Positions 56,826 through 64,000 of a stretch of 64,000 bases of DNA are shown one piece after another; position 1 is the first letter of the stretch; every line of letters begins with the position of its first letter. The notes under the pieces were generated by a model. It saw only the letters and a list, made by a program, of their open reading frames with translations, was not told the DNA's origin and ran no database searches. This stretch comes from Fuscovulum ytuae (lineage in GTDB: Bacteria; Pseudomonadota; Alphaproteobacteria; Rhodobacterales; Rhodobacteraceae): NCBI RefSeq assembly GCF_029953595.1, contig NZ_CP124535.1, forward strand, positions 1,054,001-1,118,000, given 5' to 3'. A program made the translations under genes and the position numbers.

Positions 56826-57158
56826 ATGTCTTGGCTTTCCCGCCTCGCCGAACGCCAGATGCAGAAGGCCCGCCTGAAGGGCGATCTTCAGGGGTTGGAA
56901 GGCGAAGGCAAACCCCTGCCCGACCGTCCGGGTGACGCCTTTATCAGCGCAGGCGATGCCATGGGCTTCCGCATCATGGCAGAGGCGGGCGTCCTGCCCG
57001 AAGAGATCGTGCTGAAGAAAGAGGCCGCTCGCCTGCGGGAAACGCTCGCCCAAGAGGCGGACCCCGGTCGCCGCATGGCGATTCAGGCCGAATTGGCGCA
57101 GGTCGAGATGCGGCAGGCCATGGCCGAAGAGGCCCGCCGCCGTTTCCTGCGCGACTGA
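56826..57158 (+). CDS. DUF1992 / DnaJ-homologue subfamily C28-type domain protein
   Basis: A 110-residue soluble protein. It begins MSWLSRLAERQMQKARLKGDLQGLEGEGKPLP and contains GFRIMAEAGVLPEEI, the hallmark of the DUF1992 domain also found in eukaryotic DNAJC28. A Glu/Ala/Arg-rich helix fills the C-terminus. No J-domain is present. Function is unknown. AGGAAAGGAG upstream is a strong ribosome binding site. The stop is followed by the three-hairpin array. Confidence 0.87.
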   Translation: MSWLSRLAERQMQKARLKGDLQGLEGEGKPLPDRPGDAFISAGDAMGFRIMAEAGVLPEEIVLKKEAARLRETLAQEADPGRRMAIQAELAQVEMRQAMAEEARRRFLRD

Positions 57159-57175
57159 TCCTTGCCTGTCCCAAG

Positions 57176-57284
57176 CCCAAGAATTTTCTCGAAAATTCTT
57201 GGGCGAAATGACCCGAAGAATTTTCGTATGAAAATTCTTCGGGTTTCGGGGGGCAAGAATTTTCGGATGAAAATTCTTGCCCCC
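57176..57284. repeat. Array of three long perfect hairpins with a shared core
   Basis: Three consecutive inverted repeats share the arms AAGAATTTTC and GAAAATTCTT. They lie at 57176-57203 (13-bp stem, spacer TC), 57211-57244 (15-bp stem, spacer GTAT) and 57249-57284 (16-bp stem, spacer GGAT). Outer stem bases differ between units (CCC, ACCCG, GGGGGC) but each is compensated in its own partner arm. The array fills most of the gap between the DUF1992 gene and the aminotransferase gene. Confidence 0.9.
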
Positions 57285-57320
57285 TTGCACTCCCCCACGC
57301 GGCTTGCTTCCCTGCGCCGC

Positions 57321-58430
57321 ATGACCGGACCTCGTCTTACCTCCCTAGCCGAAAGCCTGCCTTCCACGGTGCCCTTTGTCGGGCCCGAAACGCAGGAACG
57401 CAGCCTTGGCCGCCCCTTCCGCGCACGCCTTGGCGCGAATGAAAGCCGATTTGGCCCCTCGCCCCGTGCGGTGGCCGCCATGGCCGCCGCCGCGCAGGAC
57501 GCCTGGATGTATGGCGATCCTGAAATGGCTGACCTGCGCGCGGCCATCGCCGCCCATCACGCGGTGACGCCCGCGCATGTGATGGTCGGCGAAGGGATTG
57601 ACGGGCTTCTGGGCACGCTGGTCCGCCTTGTCGCAGGGCCCGGGGATGCCGTCGTTACCTCGCTCGGTGCCTATCCGACCTTTGCCTTCCATGTGGCGGG
57701 TTTTGGGGCCGATCTTCATCGCGTGCCCTATCGCGGCGATCACGAAGACCCGGAGGCGCTTCTCGACAGGGCCCGTGCCACCGGGGCGCGGCTTCTCTAC
57801 CTTGCCAATCCTGACAATCCGATGGGCAGCTGGCATGACGGCACGGTGATTGAGGCGATGATCAACGCCTTGCCCCAAGGCGCGCTTCTGGTGCTGGACG
57901 AGGCCTATATCGATCTGGCCCCTGCCAGCGCCACCCCCCGCATCGTGGCCGACGATCCCCGCGTGATCCGCATGCGCACCTTTTCCAAAGGCTACGGGCT
58001 TGCCGGGCTGCGGGTGGGCTATGCCTTGGCCGCGCCTGACCTGATCCGCGCATTCGACAAGGTGCGCAACCATTTCGGCATGGGGCGCATCGCGCAGGCC
58101 GGGGCCATGGCGGCACTGGCCGATCAGGCCTATCTGGGGCAGGTGCAGGCGCAGGTTGCCACCGCGCGCGACCGCATCGCCGCCATCGCCGCCGCCAATG
58201 GCCTCTCCGCCCTGCCCTCGGCCACCAATTTCGTCACCGTGGATTGCGGCCGCGACGGGGCCTTTGCCCGTGGCGTGCTGTCCGCCTGCATCGACCGGGG
58301 TCTTTTCATCCGCATGCCGGGGGTTGCCCCCCTTGACCGCTGCATCCGCATCAGCGCGGGGCAGCCCGGCGATCTTGACGTGCTGGAAGAGGTGTTGCCG
58401 CAGGCCCTAAACGCCGCCGCGCGCGGCTAA
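57321..58430 (+). CDS. HisC-like PLP-dependent aminotransferase
   Basis: A 369-residue fold-type I enzyme resembling histidinol-phosphate aminotransferase. It has LGANESRFGPSP at the N-terminus, LYLANPDNPMG, the VLDEAYIDLAP segment and PLP lysine Lys223 in RTFSKGYGLAGLRVGY. No his genes are nearby, so it could use phenylalanine/tyrosine precursors or another amino acid. The frame stays open through the hairpin array to 57162, but the ATG at 57321 gives the natural N-terminus. Confidence 0.88.
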   Translation: MTGPRLTSLAESLPSTVPFVGPETQERSLGRPFRARLGANESRFGPSPRAVAAMAAAAQDAWMYGDPEMADLRAAIAAHHAVTPAHVMVGEGIDGLLGTLVRLVAGPGDAVVTSLGAYPTFAFHVAGFGADLHRVPYRGDHEDPEALLDRARATGARLLYLANPDNPMGSWHDGTVIEAMINALPQGALLVLDEAYIDLAPASATPRIVADDPRVIRMRTFSKGYGLAGLRVGYALAAPDLIRAFDKVRNHFGMGRIAQAGAMAALADQAYLGQVQAQVATARDRIAAIAAANGLSALPSATNFVTVDCGRDGAFARGVLSACIDRGLFIRMPGVAPLDRCIRISAGQPGDLDVLEEVLPQALNAAARG

Positions 58431-58433
58431 GCC

Positions 58434-58799
58434 TCACTCGGCCCGGAGCGACGGGGCAAGCCCCGGTGCAGGCTCTATGGCGGGGCCAAGCCGGGGCGTC
58501 GGGGCCTCGGTCGGAACGGCGGCCACGACCGGGCGCAGCCCACCATCTTCGACCACGGCCACCGCGCCCATGGTCCGGCGAAAGATCAGCACCGTCTGCT
58601 CCACCACCCGCGTCTTGGTGAAACCCACCCGCTCTTCCGTGGGCAGCGTTTCGGATCGCACATATTCCCAACCGTCCCGGCCCAATTCATTCATCAGATT
58701 GGACAGGGTCAGCGCAAAGCGGTCTTCAGTCGTCTTCGCCTCGCGCGATTTGGTGCCGCGGCGGGGGGCGGGGATGACCTTATATTCATGACGCGACAT
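58434..58799 (-). CDS. DUF4177-type hypothetical protein
   Basis: A 121-residue soluble protein. Residues 1-75 form a compact domain with MSRHEYKVIPAPRRG and LMNELGRDGWEYVRSETLP, the DUF4177-like pattern, and end in VEQTVLIFRR. The C-terminal 45 residues are Pro/Ala-rich and probably disordered. Function unknown. It ends three bases from the convergent aminotransferase stop and lies downstream of gatB on the same strand only if read past a 103-base gap in the opposite order, so co-transcription with gatB is possible. Confidence 0.8.
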   Translation of the reverse strand: MSRHEYKVIPAPRRGTKSREAKTTEDRFALTLSNLMNELGRDGWEYVRSETLPTEERVGFTKTRVVEQTVLIFRRTMGAVAVVEDGGLRPVVAAVPTEAPTPRLGPAIEPAPGLAPSLRAE

Positions 58800-58873
58800 C
58801 AGGCGGGCTCCGGTCGGTTGCGGGGGCGAAAATAGCGGGGGCGGGCAGGTCTTTGAAGGGGGCGCGCGGCGCG

Positions 58874-58889
58874 GGCGGGCTTTCCCGCC
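58874..58889. terminator. Hairpin after gatB
   Basis: GGCGGG and CCCGCC pair around a four-base loop, 14 bases beyond the gatB stop. No U-tract follows, so termination is uncertain. Confidence 0.4.
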
Positions 58890-58902
58890 GACCGCGCGCG
58901 CC

Positions 58903-60414
58903 TCACAGGCCCAGCTTCGCGGCCACCATCTGGTTCACGACCGCAGGATTGGCCTTGCCCCCCGTGGCCTTCAGAACCTGCCCAGTGAACCATCCAGCAA
59001 GCTTGGCATTGACCTTGGCCTTTTCCACCTGTTCGGGGTTCGCCGCGATCAGGGCATCCAGCGCACGTTCGATCTCGCCCGTATCGGTCACCTGCTTCAT
59101 GCCGTGTTTGGCGGCCACCTCGGCCGGATCGCCACCTTCGTTCCACAGGATCTCGAACAGGTCCTTGGCCATCTTGGTGGTGATCTCGCCCGATGCGATC
59201 AGGTCCAGCACGCCGCCGATCTGCGCCGCCGAGAGCGGGCTCTCCGCCACGCCCTTGCCTTCCTTGTTCAGCCGACCGAACAACTCGTTGATGATCCAGT
59301 TCGCCGCCTGCTTTCCATCGCGGCCCTTGGCAACCGATTCAAAGAAGGCCGCGTTGTCCAACTCTGCCGTCAACACATTGGCATCGTAATCCGTCAGGCC
59401 GAAATCGGCCATGAAGCGCGCCTTCTTGGCATCCGGCAACTCTGGCATCGAGGCTGCGATGTCATCGACCCAAGCCTGCTCGATCTCCAAGGGCAGCAGG
59501 TCCGGGCAGGGGAAATAGCGGTAATCATGCGCCTCTTCCTTGCTGCGCATCGACCGCGTCTCACCCTTGTCGGGATCGTAAAGGCGGGTTTCCTGATCGA
59601 CCTTGCCGCCATCCTCCAGAATGGCGATCTGACGCCGCGCCTCATATTCGATGGCTGCCTGAATGAAGCGGAGCGAGTTCATGTTCTTGATCTCGCATCG
59701 CGTGCCGAGATGCGAAAAATCCTGCGTCGCCTGATAAAGTTCGTAATCGCCCGGACGGCAGACCGACACGTTCACATCGGCCCGCAGGTTGCCGTTCTGC
59801 ATATTGCCGTCGCAGGTGCCAAGATAGCGCAGGATCTGGCGCAGCTTGGCCACATAGGCCGCCGCTTCCTCAGGCCCGCGGATATCGGGGCGGCTGACGA
59901 TCTCCATCAGGGCGACGCCCGTGCGGTTGAAATCCACGAAGGACATGTTGGGGTCCATGTCATGGATCGACTTGCCCGCATCCTGTTCCAGATGGATGCG
60001 TTCGATGCGCACGCGCCGCGCGATGCCGGGGCCCATTTCGACGATCACCTCGCCCTCACCCACGATCGGGTGGTAGAGCTGGCTGATCTGATAGCCCTGC
60101 GGCAGATCGGGGTAGAAATAGTTCTTGCGGTCAAAGGCCGATCGCAGATTGATCTGCGCCTTCAGGCCCAGCCCCGACCGCACCGCCTGTTCCACGCAAA
60201 ATTCGTTGATCACGGGCAGCATGCCGGGCATCGCCGCATCGACGAAAGACACGTTGGAATTCGGCTCTGCCCCCACCGCTGTCGATGCGCCCGAGAACAG
60301 CTTTGCCTCAGACGCGACCTGCGCATGGATTTCCATGCCAATCACAAGTTCCCAATCGCCAGTTGCCCCGGCGATAACCTTGGGTTTCGGGGCCTCGGTA
60401 TGGATGTCGAGCAT
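58903..60414 (-). CDS. gatB: Asp-tRNA(Asn)/Glu-tRNA(Gln) amidotransferase subunit B
   Basis: A 503-residue tRNA-binding subunit of GatCAB, which converts Glu-tRNA(Gln) or Asp-tRNA(Asn) to the amide. The N-terminal [61 protein letters not shown] and a C-terminal YqeY-like helical tail are characteristic. gatA and gatC are not adjacent. Its presence is consistent with a non-discriminating GltX. Confidence 0.96.
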   Translation of the reverse strand: MLDIHTEAPKPKVIAGATGDWELVIGMEIHAQVASEAKLFSGASTAVGAEPNSNVSFVDAAMPGMLPVINEFCVEQAVRSGLGLKAQINLRSAFDRKNYFYPDLPQGYQISQLYHPIVGEGEVIVEMGPGIARRVRIERIHLEQDAGKSIHDMDPNMSFVDFNRTGVALMEIVSRPDIRGPEEAAAYVAKLRQILRYLGTCDGNMQNGNLRADVNVSVCRPGDYELYQATQDFSHLGTRCEIKNMNSLRFIQAAIEYEARRQIAILEDGGKVDQETRLYDPDKGETRSMRSKEEAHDYRYFPCPDLLPLEIEQAWVDDIAASMPELPDAKKARFMADFGLTDYDANVLTAELDNAAFFESVAKGRDGKQAANWIINELFGRLNKEGKGVAESPLSAAQIGGVLDLIASGEITTKMAKDLFEILWNEGGDPAEVAAKHGMKQVTDTGEIERALDALIAANPEQVEKAKVNAKLAGWFTGQVLKATGGKANPAVVNQMVAAKLGL

Positions 60415-60919
60415 GGGCTGCCGTCCTGTTTCAGGTTCGACGGCATCTCTAGGGCGTCACGCGCGACGCTTCAAGTCGCCTTGGATGCAGAACCGGGCCT
60501 AGATCTCTGCCCTCGGCCGCGCTGCACGACCGAGGCCGGCACCGGAGAGCCCGATACGGACCGCAGGGTCGGCACAAGCGCGATGATCAGGATGATTGGC
60601 AAGAGCAACAGGAACAAAAGCCTGTTGAACAAACGAACAAGCAGGTCGGCCGTGACCGACTGGGCAAGCATACGCGACATGGCAGTGTCACACCTTTTAA
60701 CTTGGCCCGGCGCAGCAGCGCGCCAAAGCCTTTACACCGAGAGGCAAAATTCGCGCCGAATTGTGGCAATTTCTAGGCAGCGTCGCCGCCATACACCCGA
60801 AGAAAGCGGATTTCCGCCCATGATCTGTGGAAACAATCCGTTTCCGTGGACAGGTCCGGCGGCGCTTGGTCAAAGGCACAGGTCGCGCATGGGGGCGCGT
60901 CGCTGCCGTTTGGTTGCCT
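60415..60919. other. Gap between gatB and the transglycosylase gene
   Basis: This 505-base region holds the gatB and transglycosylase promoters and one possible small minus-strand membrane-protein gene (60471-60680). The upstream in-frame extension of the transglycosylase (60827-60919) is Arg-rich and unlike a signal peptide. No repeats or RNA genes are visible. Confidence 0.5.
60471..60680 (-). CDS. Possible small single-helix membrane protein
   Basis: A 69-codon frame. Residues about 15-40 (LVRLFNRLLFLLLLPIILIIALVPTL) form one long hydrophobic helix with an amphipathic start, followed by a basic Ser/Pro/Arg-rich tail. I do not recognise it. AAAGG lies 13 bases before the ATG at 60680; a second ATG at 60671 is in frame. 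No homologue evidence is available, so this could be a chance frame. Confidence 0.45.
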   Translation of the reverse strand: MSRMLAQSVTADLLVRLFNRLLFLLLLPIILIIALVPTLRSVSGSPVPASVVQRGRGQRSRPGSASKAT

Positions 60920-61591
60920 ATGTCACGTTTCTTTGCCATGTCCGGCCGGGGTTTTGCCGCGCTTTTCCTTGCTGCGATCTCGCTCTCGGCCTGTGTGATG
61001 CCAGAGGGGAAGACCAGCCTCTCCACCAGCGGCCACACCCCTCCGATGCAATGGGATGTCCGGCCTGAGGGGCGCGATTGGACCCGCGACACGCTGGCCG
61101 CGCTGCAAGAACATGACGCGATGCTGGCCGAAACCATCCCGTCCGACGTGGAAACATGGTGCCCCGGCTATGCCGAAGCCTCGCTTGAAGATCGCCGCGC
61201 CTTTTGGGCGGGGCTGATGTCGGCGGTGGCGCGGTATGAATCGACATGGAACCCGCAGGCCTCGGGGGGCGGGGGGCGCTATATCGGGATCATGCAAATT
61301 TCGCCCATATCCGCCGATTACCATCAATGTGAGGCCGATACCGTGGCCGAGTTGAAGGATGGCTCAGGCAATCTGGAATGCGCCGCGCGGATGATGGCCA
61401 AGGCCGTGGCGCGTGACGGTCTGGTGGTGGGCGGCGGCAATAGAGGCATCGGGCGCGACTGGATGCCCTTCCGCAGCGCCGAGAAACGCACCGCCATGGC
61501 CGCATGGACCCGCGCGCAGCCCTATTGCCAAGGGCAAGGCGGCGGCCTGTTCGCCCCCCAGCAAAGCCCAACCCTGTCAACCAAGGGCTGA
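60920..61591 (+). CDS. Lytic transglycosylase lipoprotein (SLT domain)
   Basis: A 223-residue outer-membrane-type lipoprotein. The signal GRGFAALFLAAISLSAC places the lipobox cysteine near residue 24. The SLT-like domain has SAVARYESTWNP with the catalytic Glu and the YIGIMQISPISADYHQC substrate-binding segment, a GLMQIS variant. It should cleave peptidoglycan glycan strands. Several cysteines (WCPGY, HQCEADT, LECAARM, PYCQ) probably form disulfides. The ATG at 60920 is preferred over 60827 because it gives a proper lipoprotein signal. It is convergent with pepN. Confidence 0.87.
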   Translation: MSRFFAMSGRGFAALFLAAISLSACVMPEGKTSLSTSGHTPPMQWDVRPEGRDWTRDTLAALQEHDAMLAETIPSDVETWCPGYAEASLEDRRAFWAGLMSAVARYESTWNPQASGGGGRYIGIMQISPISADYHQCEADTVAELKDGSGNLECAARMMAKAVARDGLVVGGGNRGIGRDWMPFRSAEKRTAMAAWTRAQPYCQGQGGGLFAPQQSPTLSTKG

Positions 61592-61601
61592 CGCGCGCGC
61601 C

Positions 61602-64000
61602 TTATACACCGCGCATCCGCCCCACCATCTCGCCCAGATCGCGGCTCAGGCCCGGTGTTGCCGCCATCCGCGCCAGTTCCGCCTGCACCATCCCCTGCCG
61701 ATCCGCATCATAGCGCGGCCATGTGTCAAAGGCCGTCGACATGCGCGCCGCCGTCTGGGGGTTCAGGGGATCAAGCTTCAGCAGCCAATCCGCCACCAGC
61801 CGATAGCCCGCCCCGGACGCATGGTGAAAGCCCGCATGATTGCCCGACAAGGCCCCGATCACGGAACGGAAGCGGTTGGGGTTCTTCCAGTCGAAATCGG
61901 GATGCCGGGTAAGCGCCTCGGTCACCCCCACCGCCCGGTCGGGATGGGCAAGGGCGATCTGGAGCGCAAACCACTTGTCCATCACGTTGCGATCCTTGGC
62001 CCAGCGCGCCTCAAAGGCCACCAGCTCCTCTTGCCCTGCCCCGGCCTCAAGCAAGGCAACCAGCGCCCCGACCTCTTCGGTCATGTTGTTTGCCGCCCGA
62101 TAGGCGGCCTGCGCCGCCCGCCCGCCGTCGATACGCGTCAGCAGGTTCAAGGCCGCAATGCGCAAAGACCGCCGTCCCGCAGCGCGGGCATCCGGCGTGA
62201 ACGGCCCCGGTTCGGCCAAAGCCTCGATCAACCCCGGCAGTTGCGGGCCAAGCCGCTTTGCCAGCGCCTCCGCCATCCGCCGCCGTTCGGTCCAGATGCG
62301 CGCGGGGTCGGGCGTCACGCCGCCCGCATGCAGCGTGGCAGCCATGTCATCCTCGCCCGGCAGGCGCAGGGCCAGCGCGCGGAAGGCAGGGTCCAGCGTT
62401 TCGTCGAATGTCACCCGCGCGATGGCATCCAGCCAATCCGGCCCCGGCGCTGCGCCGTCGGTCACCATCCGCGCGAGAAGATCCTTGGCCAAGGCCCGCC
62501 CCGCCTCCCATTTGTTGAAGGGATCGGTGTCATGGGCCAGAAGGAAGGCGCGTTCTTCGGGGGAAACCTCACGCTCCAGCACGACAGGCGCGGAAAACCC
62601 CCGCAGGATCGATGGGACAGGGCGCGTCGCCGCCGGAAAGCGGAAGGACTGCCGCCCTTCCGTCAGTTCCAGCACCGTCGTCGGCAGCACTTCATCGCCA
62701 TTGGGGTTCAACAGGCCCAGCGCGATGGGGATGACCTTCGCCCCCTTTTCGGGCTGCCCCGGGGTGGGCGGGTTTTCCTGTTCAAAGGTCAGGGTATAGG
62801 TCGCGCCGTCCCATTCCTCCCAGACTTTCACCCTTGGGGTGCCCGCCTCGGTGTACCACCGCTTGAACTGGGTCAGATCGCGGCCCGTCGCATCCTGAAA
62901 CACCGTCAGCCAATCTTCGATCGTCGCCGCCTGCCCGTCATGCCGGGTGAAGTAAAGGTCGAGCGCTTTGGCATAGCCCTCATCCCCCACCAGCCGCTTC
63001 AGCATCCCGATGACCTCGGCCCCCTTTTCGTAGATGGTGGCCGTGTAGAAATTGTTGATCTCGACATAACTGTCGGGGCGCACCGGATGGGCCAATGGGC
63101 CGCCATCCTCGCGGAACTGCCGCGCGCGCAAAAGCAGCACATCCTCGATCCGCTTCACTGCGTGGGACCGCATGTCGCCGGAAAACTGCTGATCGCGGAA
63201 CACCGTCAGCCCCTCTTTCAGGCAAAGCTGGAACCAATCGCGGCAGGTGATCCGGTTCCCGGTCCAATTGTGGAAATATTCATGCGCGATGATCGCCTCG
63301 ATCCGGGCGAAATCGTCATCCGTCGCGGTTTCCGGACTGGCCAGCACGAATTTGGAGTTGAAGATGTTCAGCCCCTTATTCTCCATCGCGCCCATGTTGA
63401 AATCATCGACGGCCACGATGTTGAAGACATCAAGATCATACTCGCGCCCATACACCTCTTCGTCCCAGCGCATCGACCGGATCAGGCTGTCCATCGCATA
63501 GGCGCAGCGATCCTCATCGCCCTTGCGCACCCAGATGTTCAGCGCGACCTCGCGCCCCGATGCGGTGCGGAAGGGGGCGGAATGGGCCACAAGGTCGCCC
63601 GCCACAAGGGCAAACAGATAGGCAGGCTTGGGCCATGGGTCCACCCATTCGGCCCATCCCGTCCCCTGCCCCGTCGGATTGCCGTTCGACAGAAGAACGG
63701 GCAGATCCCCCTCGACCCGCACGCGGAAGGGGGCCATCACATCGGGACGGTCAGGATAAAAGGTGATCTTGCGGAACCCCTCCGCCTCGCATTGCGTGCA
63801 ATACATGCCGCGCGACATGTAAAGCCCTTCGAGCGCGGTATTGCCTTCGGGGTCGATCTCCACCTCTGTCTCCACGGTGAAGGGTCCATCGGGCAGATGT
63901 GCGGCCGGGATCGTCAGCCCCGTGTCATCTGGCGCGCACTCCAACGCCGCCCCGTTCAGCCGCAGGGACAGAAGGCGCAGGTTTTCGCCGTCCAGCCGCA
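61602..64000 (-). CDS. pepN: Aminopeptidase N, C-terminal about 800 residues (cut by window edge)
   Basis: M1-family zinc aminopeptidase. The exopeptidase motif GAMENKGLNIF and the zinc motif HEYFHNW (HExxH) with the downstream Glu are present. An Ig-like domain and a C-terminal DUF3458 helical domain follow, as in E. coli PepN. The reading frame runs off the right edge; residues before the visible RLDGENLRLLSLRLNG are missing, probably about 60-80. A TTG at 63944 is not the start because the frame is open and conserved beyond it. It is convergent with the transglycosylase gene. Confidence 0.95.
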   Translation of the reverse strand, partial: RLDGENLRLLSLRLNGAALECAPDDTGLTIPAAHLPDGPFTVETEVEIDPEGNTALEGLYMSRGMYCTQCEAEGFRKITFYPDRPDVMAPFRVRVEGDLPVLLSNGNPTGQGTGWAEWVDPWPKPAYLFALVAGDLVAHSAPFRTASGREVALNIWVRKGDEDRCAYAMDSLIRSMRWDEEVYGREYDLDVFNIVAVDDFNMGAMENKGLNIFNSKFVLASPETATDDDFARIEAIIAHEYFHNWTGNRITCRDWFQLCLKEGLTVFRDQQFSGDMRSHAVKRIEDVLLLRARQFREDGGPLAHPVRPDSYVEINNFYTATIYEKGAEVIGMLKRLVGDEGYAKALDLYFTRHDGQAATIEDWLTVFQDATGRDLTQFKRWYTEAGTPRVKVWEEWDGATYTLTFEQENPPTPGQPEKGAKVIPIALGLLNPNGDEVLPTTVLELTEGRQSFRFPAATRPVPSILRGFSAPVVLEREVSPEERAFLLAHDTDPFNKWEAGRALAKDLLARMVTDGAAPGPDWLDAIARVTFDETLDPAFRALALRLPGEDDMAATLHAGGVTPDPARIWTERRRMAEALAKRLGPQLPGLIEALAEPGPFTPDARAAGRRSLRIAALNLLTRIDGGRAAQAAYRAANNMTEEVGALVALLEAGAGQEELVAFEARWAKDRNVMDKWFALQIALAHPDRAVGVTEALTRHPDFDWKNPNRFRSVIGALSGNHAGFHHASGAGYRLVADWLLKLDPLNPQTAARMSTAFDTWPRYDADRQGMVQAELARMAATPGLSRDLGEMVGRMRGV

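Noticed and set aside
57162-57320. In-frame N-terminal extension of the HisC-like aminotransferase through the hairpin array
   Set aside because: The translated hairpins give a repetitive KNFRMKIL-type leader; the normal N-terminus begins at 57321.
59104-61068. 654-codon plus-strand frame opposite gatB
   Set aside because: His/Arg-rich antisense shadow crossing the gatB start region; gatB motifs on the minus strand are clear.

Overview
The window is chromosomal DNA of a GC-rich alphaproteobacterium, most likely a member of the Rhodobacteraceae (Rhodobacter, Tabrizicola or Gemmobacter type). This rests on gene content and synteny (trpE, then trpGDC-moaC-moeA-lexA, then comEC-gltX-gltA), an alphaproteobacterial direct-repeat SOS box, and strong GC bias at third codon positions. 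I see no rRNA, phage, insertion sequence, plasmid gene or CRISPR array. It reads as core chromosome with a few catabolic islands.

Layout. 1-5.7 kb: divergent copper genes (truncated copA and copZ, each behind a CueR-type promoter), a small Gln-rich protein, a TfoX C-terminal-domain protein, ndk, an ABC-F ATPase and an L,D-transpeptidase. 6.1-13.1 kb: an inositol-type catabolic island. It holds a LacI regulator, two Gfo/Idh/MocA dehydrogenases and an IolE/MocC-like dehydratase on the minus strand, and iolC-iolB-iolJ on the plus strand. A perfect 16-bp palindrome lies in the divergent promoter. No iolD, iolA or sugar transporter is present. 13.3-15.1 kb: a secreted acidic/Pro-rich protein and a flavin monooxygenase. 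15.2-22.4 kb: a minus-strand operon of a CodA-like deaminase, BMP-type binding protein, amidase, double-ABC ATPase and two permeases, probably nucleobase or nucleoside uptake and salvage.

22.9-35.4 kb: mixed housekeeping genes (trmO, mtnA, glf, tRNA-Pro, DUF192, a double cold-shock protein, pdxH, fabI, a LysE-type exporter, gpt, an aminotransferase, a PpiD-like chaperone, trpE). 35.9-47.4 kb: a YibQ-type deacetylase-fold protein, trpGDC, moaC-moeA, lexA, comEC, gltX and gltA. 47.5-53.7 kb: an orphan molybdopterin-type dehydrogenase large subunit, an ornithine decarboxylase-type gene divergent from an Lrp/AsnC regulator, and a TetR gene divergent from an ABA4-like/unknown membrane protein pair. 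53.8-64 kb: valS, a DUF1992 protein, a HisC-like aminotransferase, a DUF4177 protein, gatB, a lytic transglycosylase lipoprotein and pepN (cut by the window end).

The least explained parts are non-coding. One is a dispersed element of about 58 bp in four intergenic copies, with a TGTGCC hexamer every 12 bp. Another is a run of three long perfect hairpins sharing one core sequence. A third is the pair of matched palindromes bracketing the promoter of the ABA4-like operon. The protein-level novelty candidates are the ABA4-like/membrane-protein pair and the CodA-like deaminase with Cys at a specificity-determining position.
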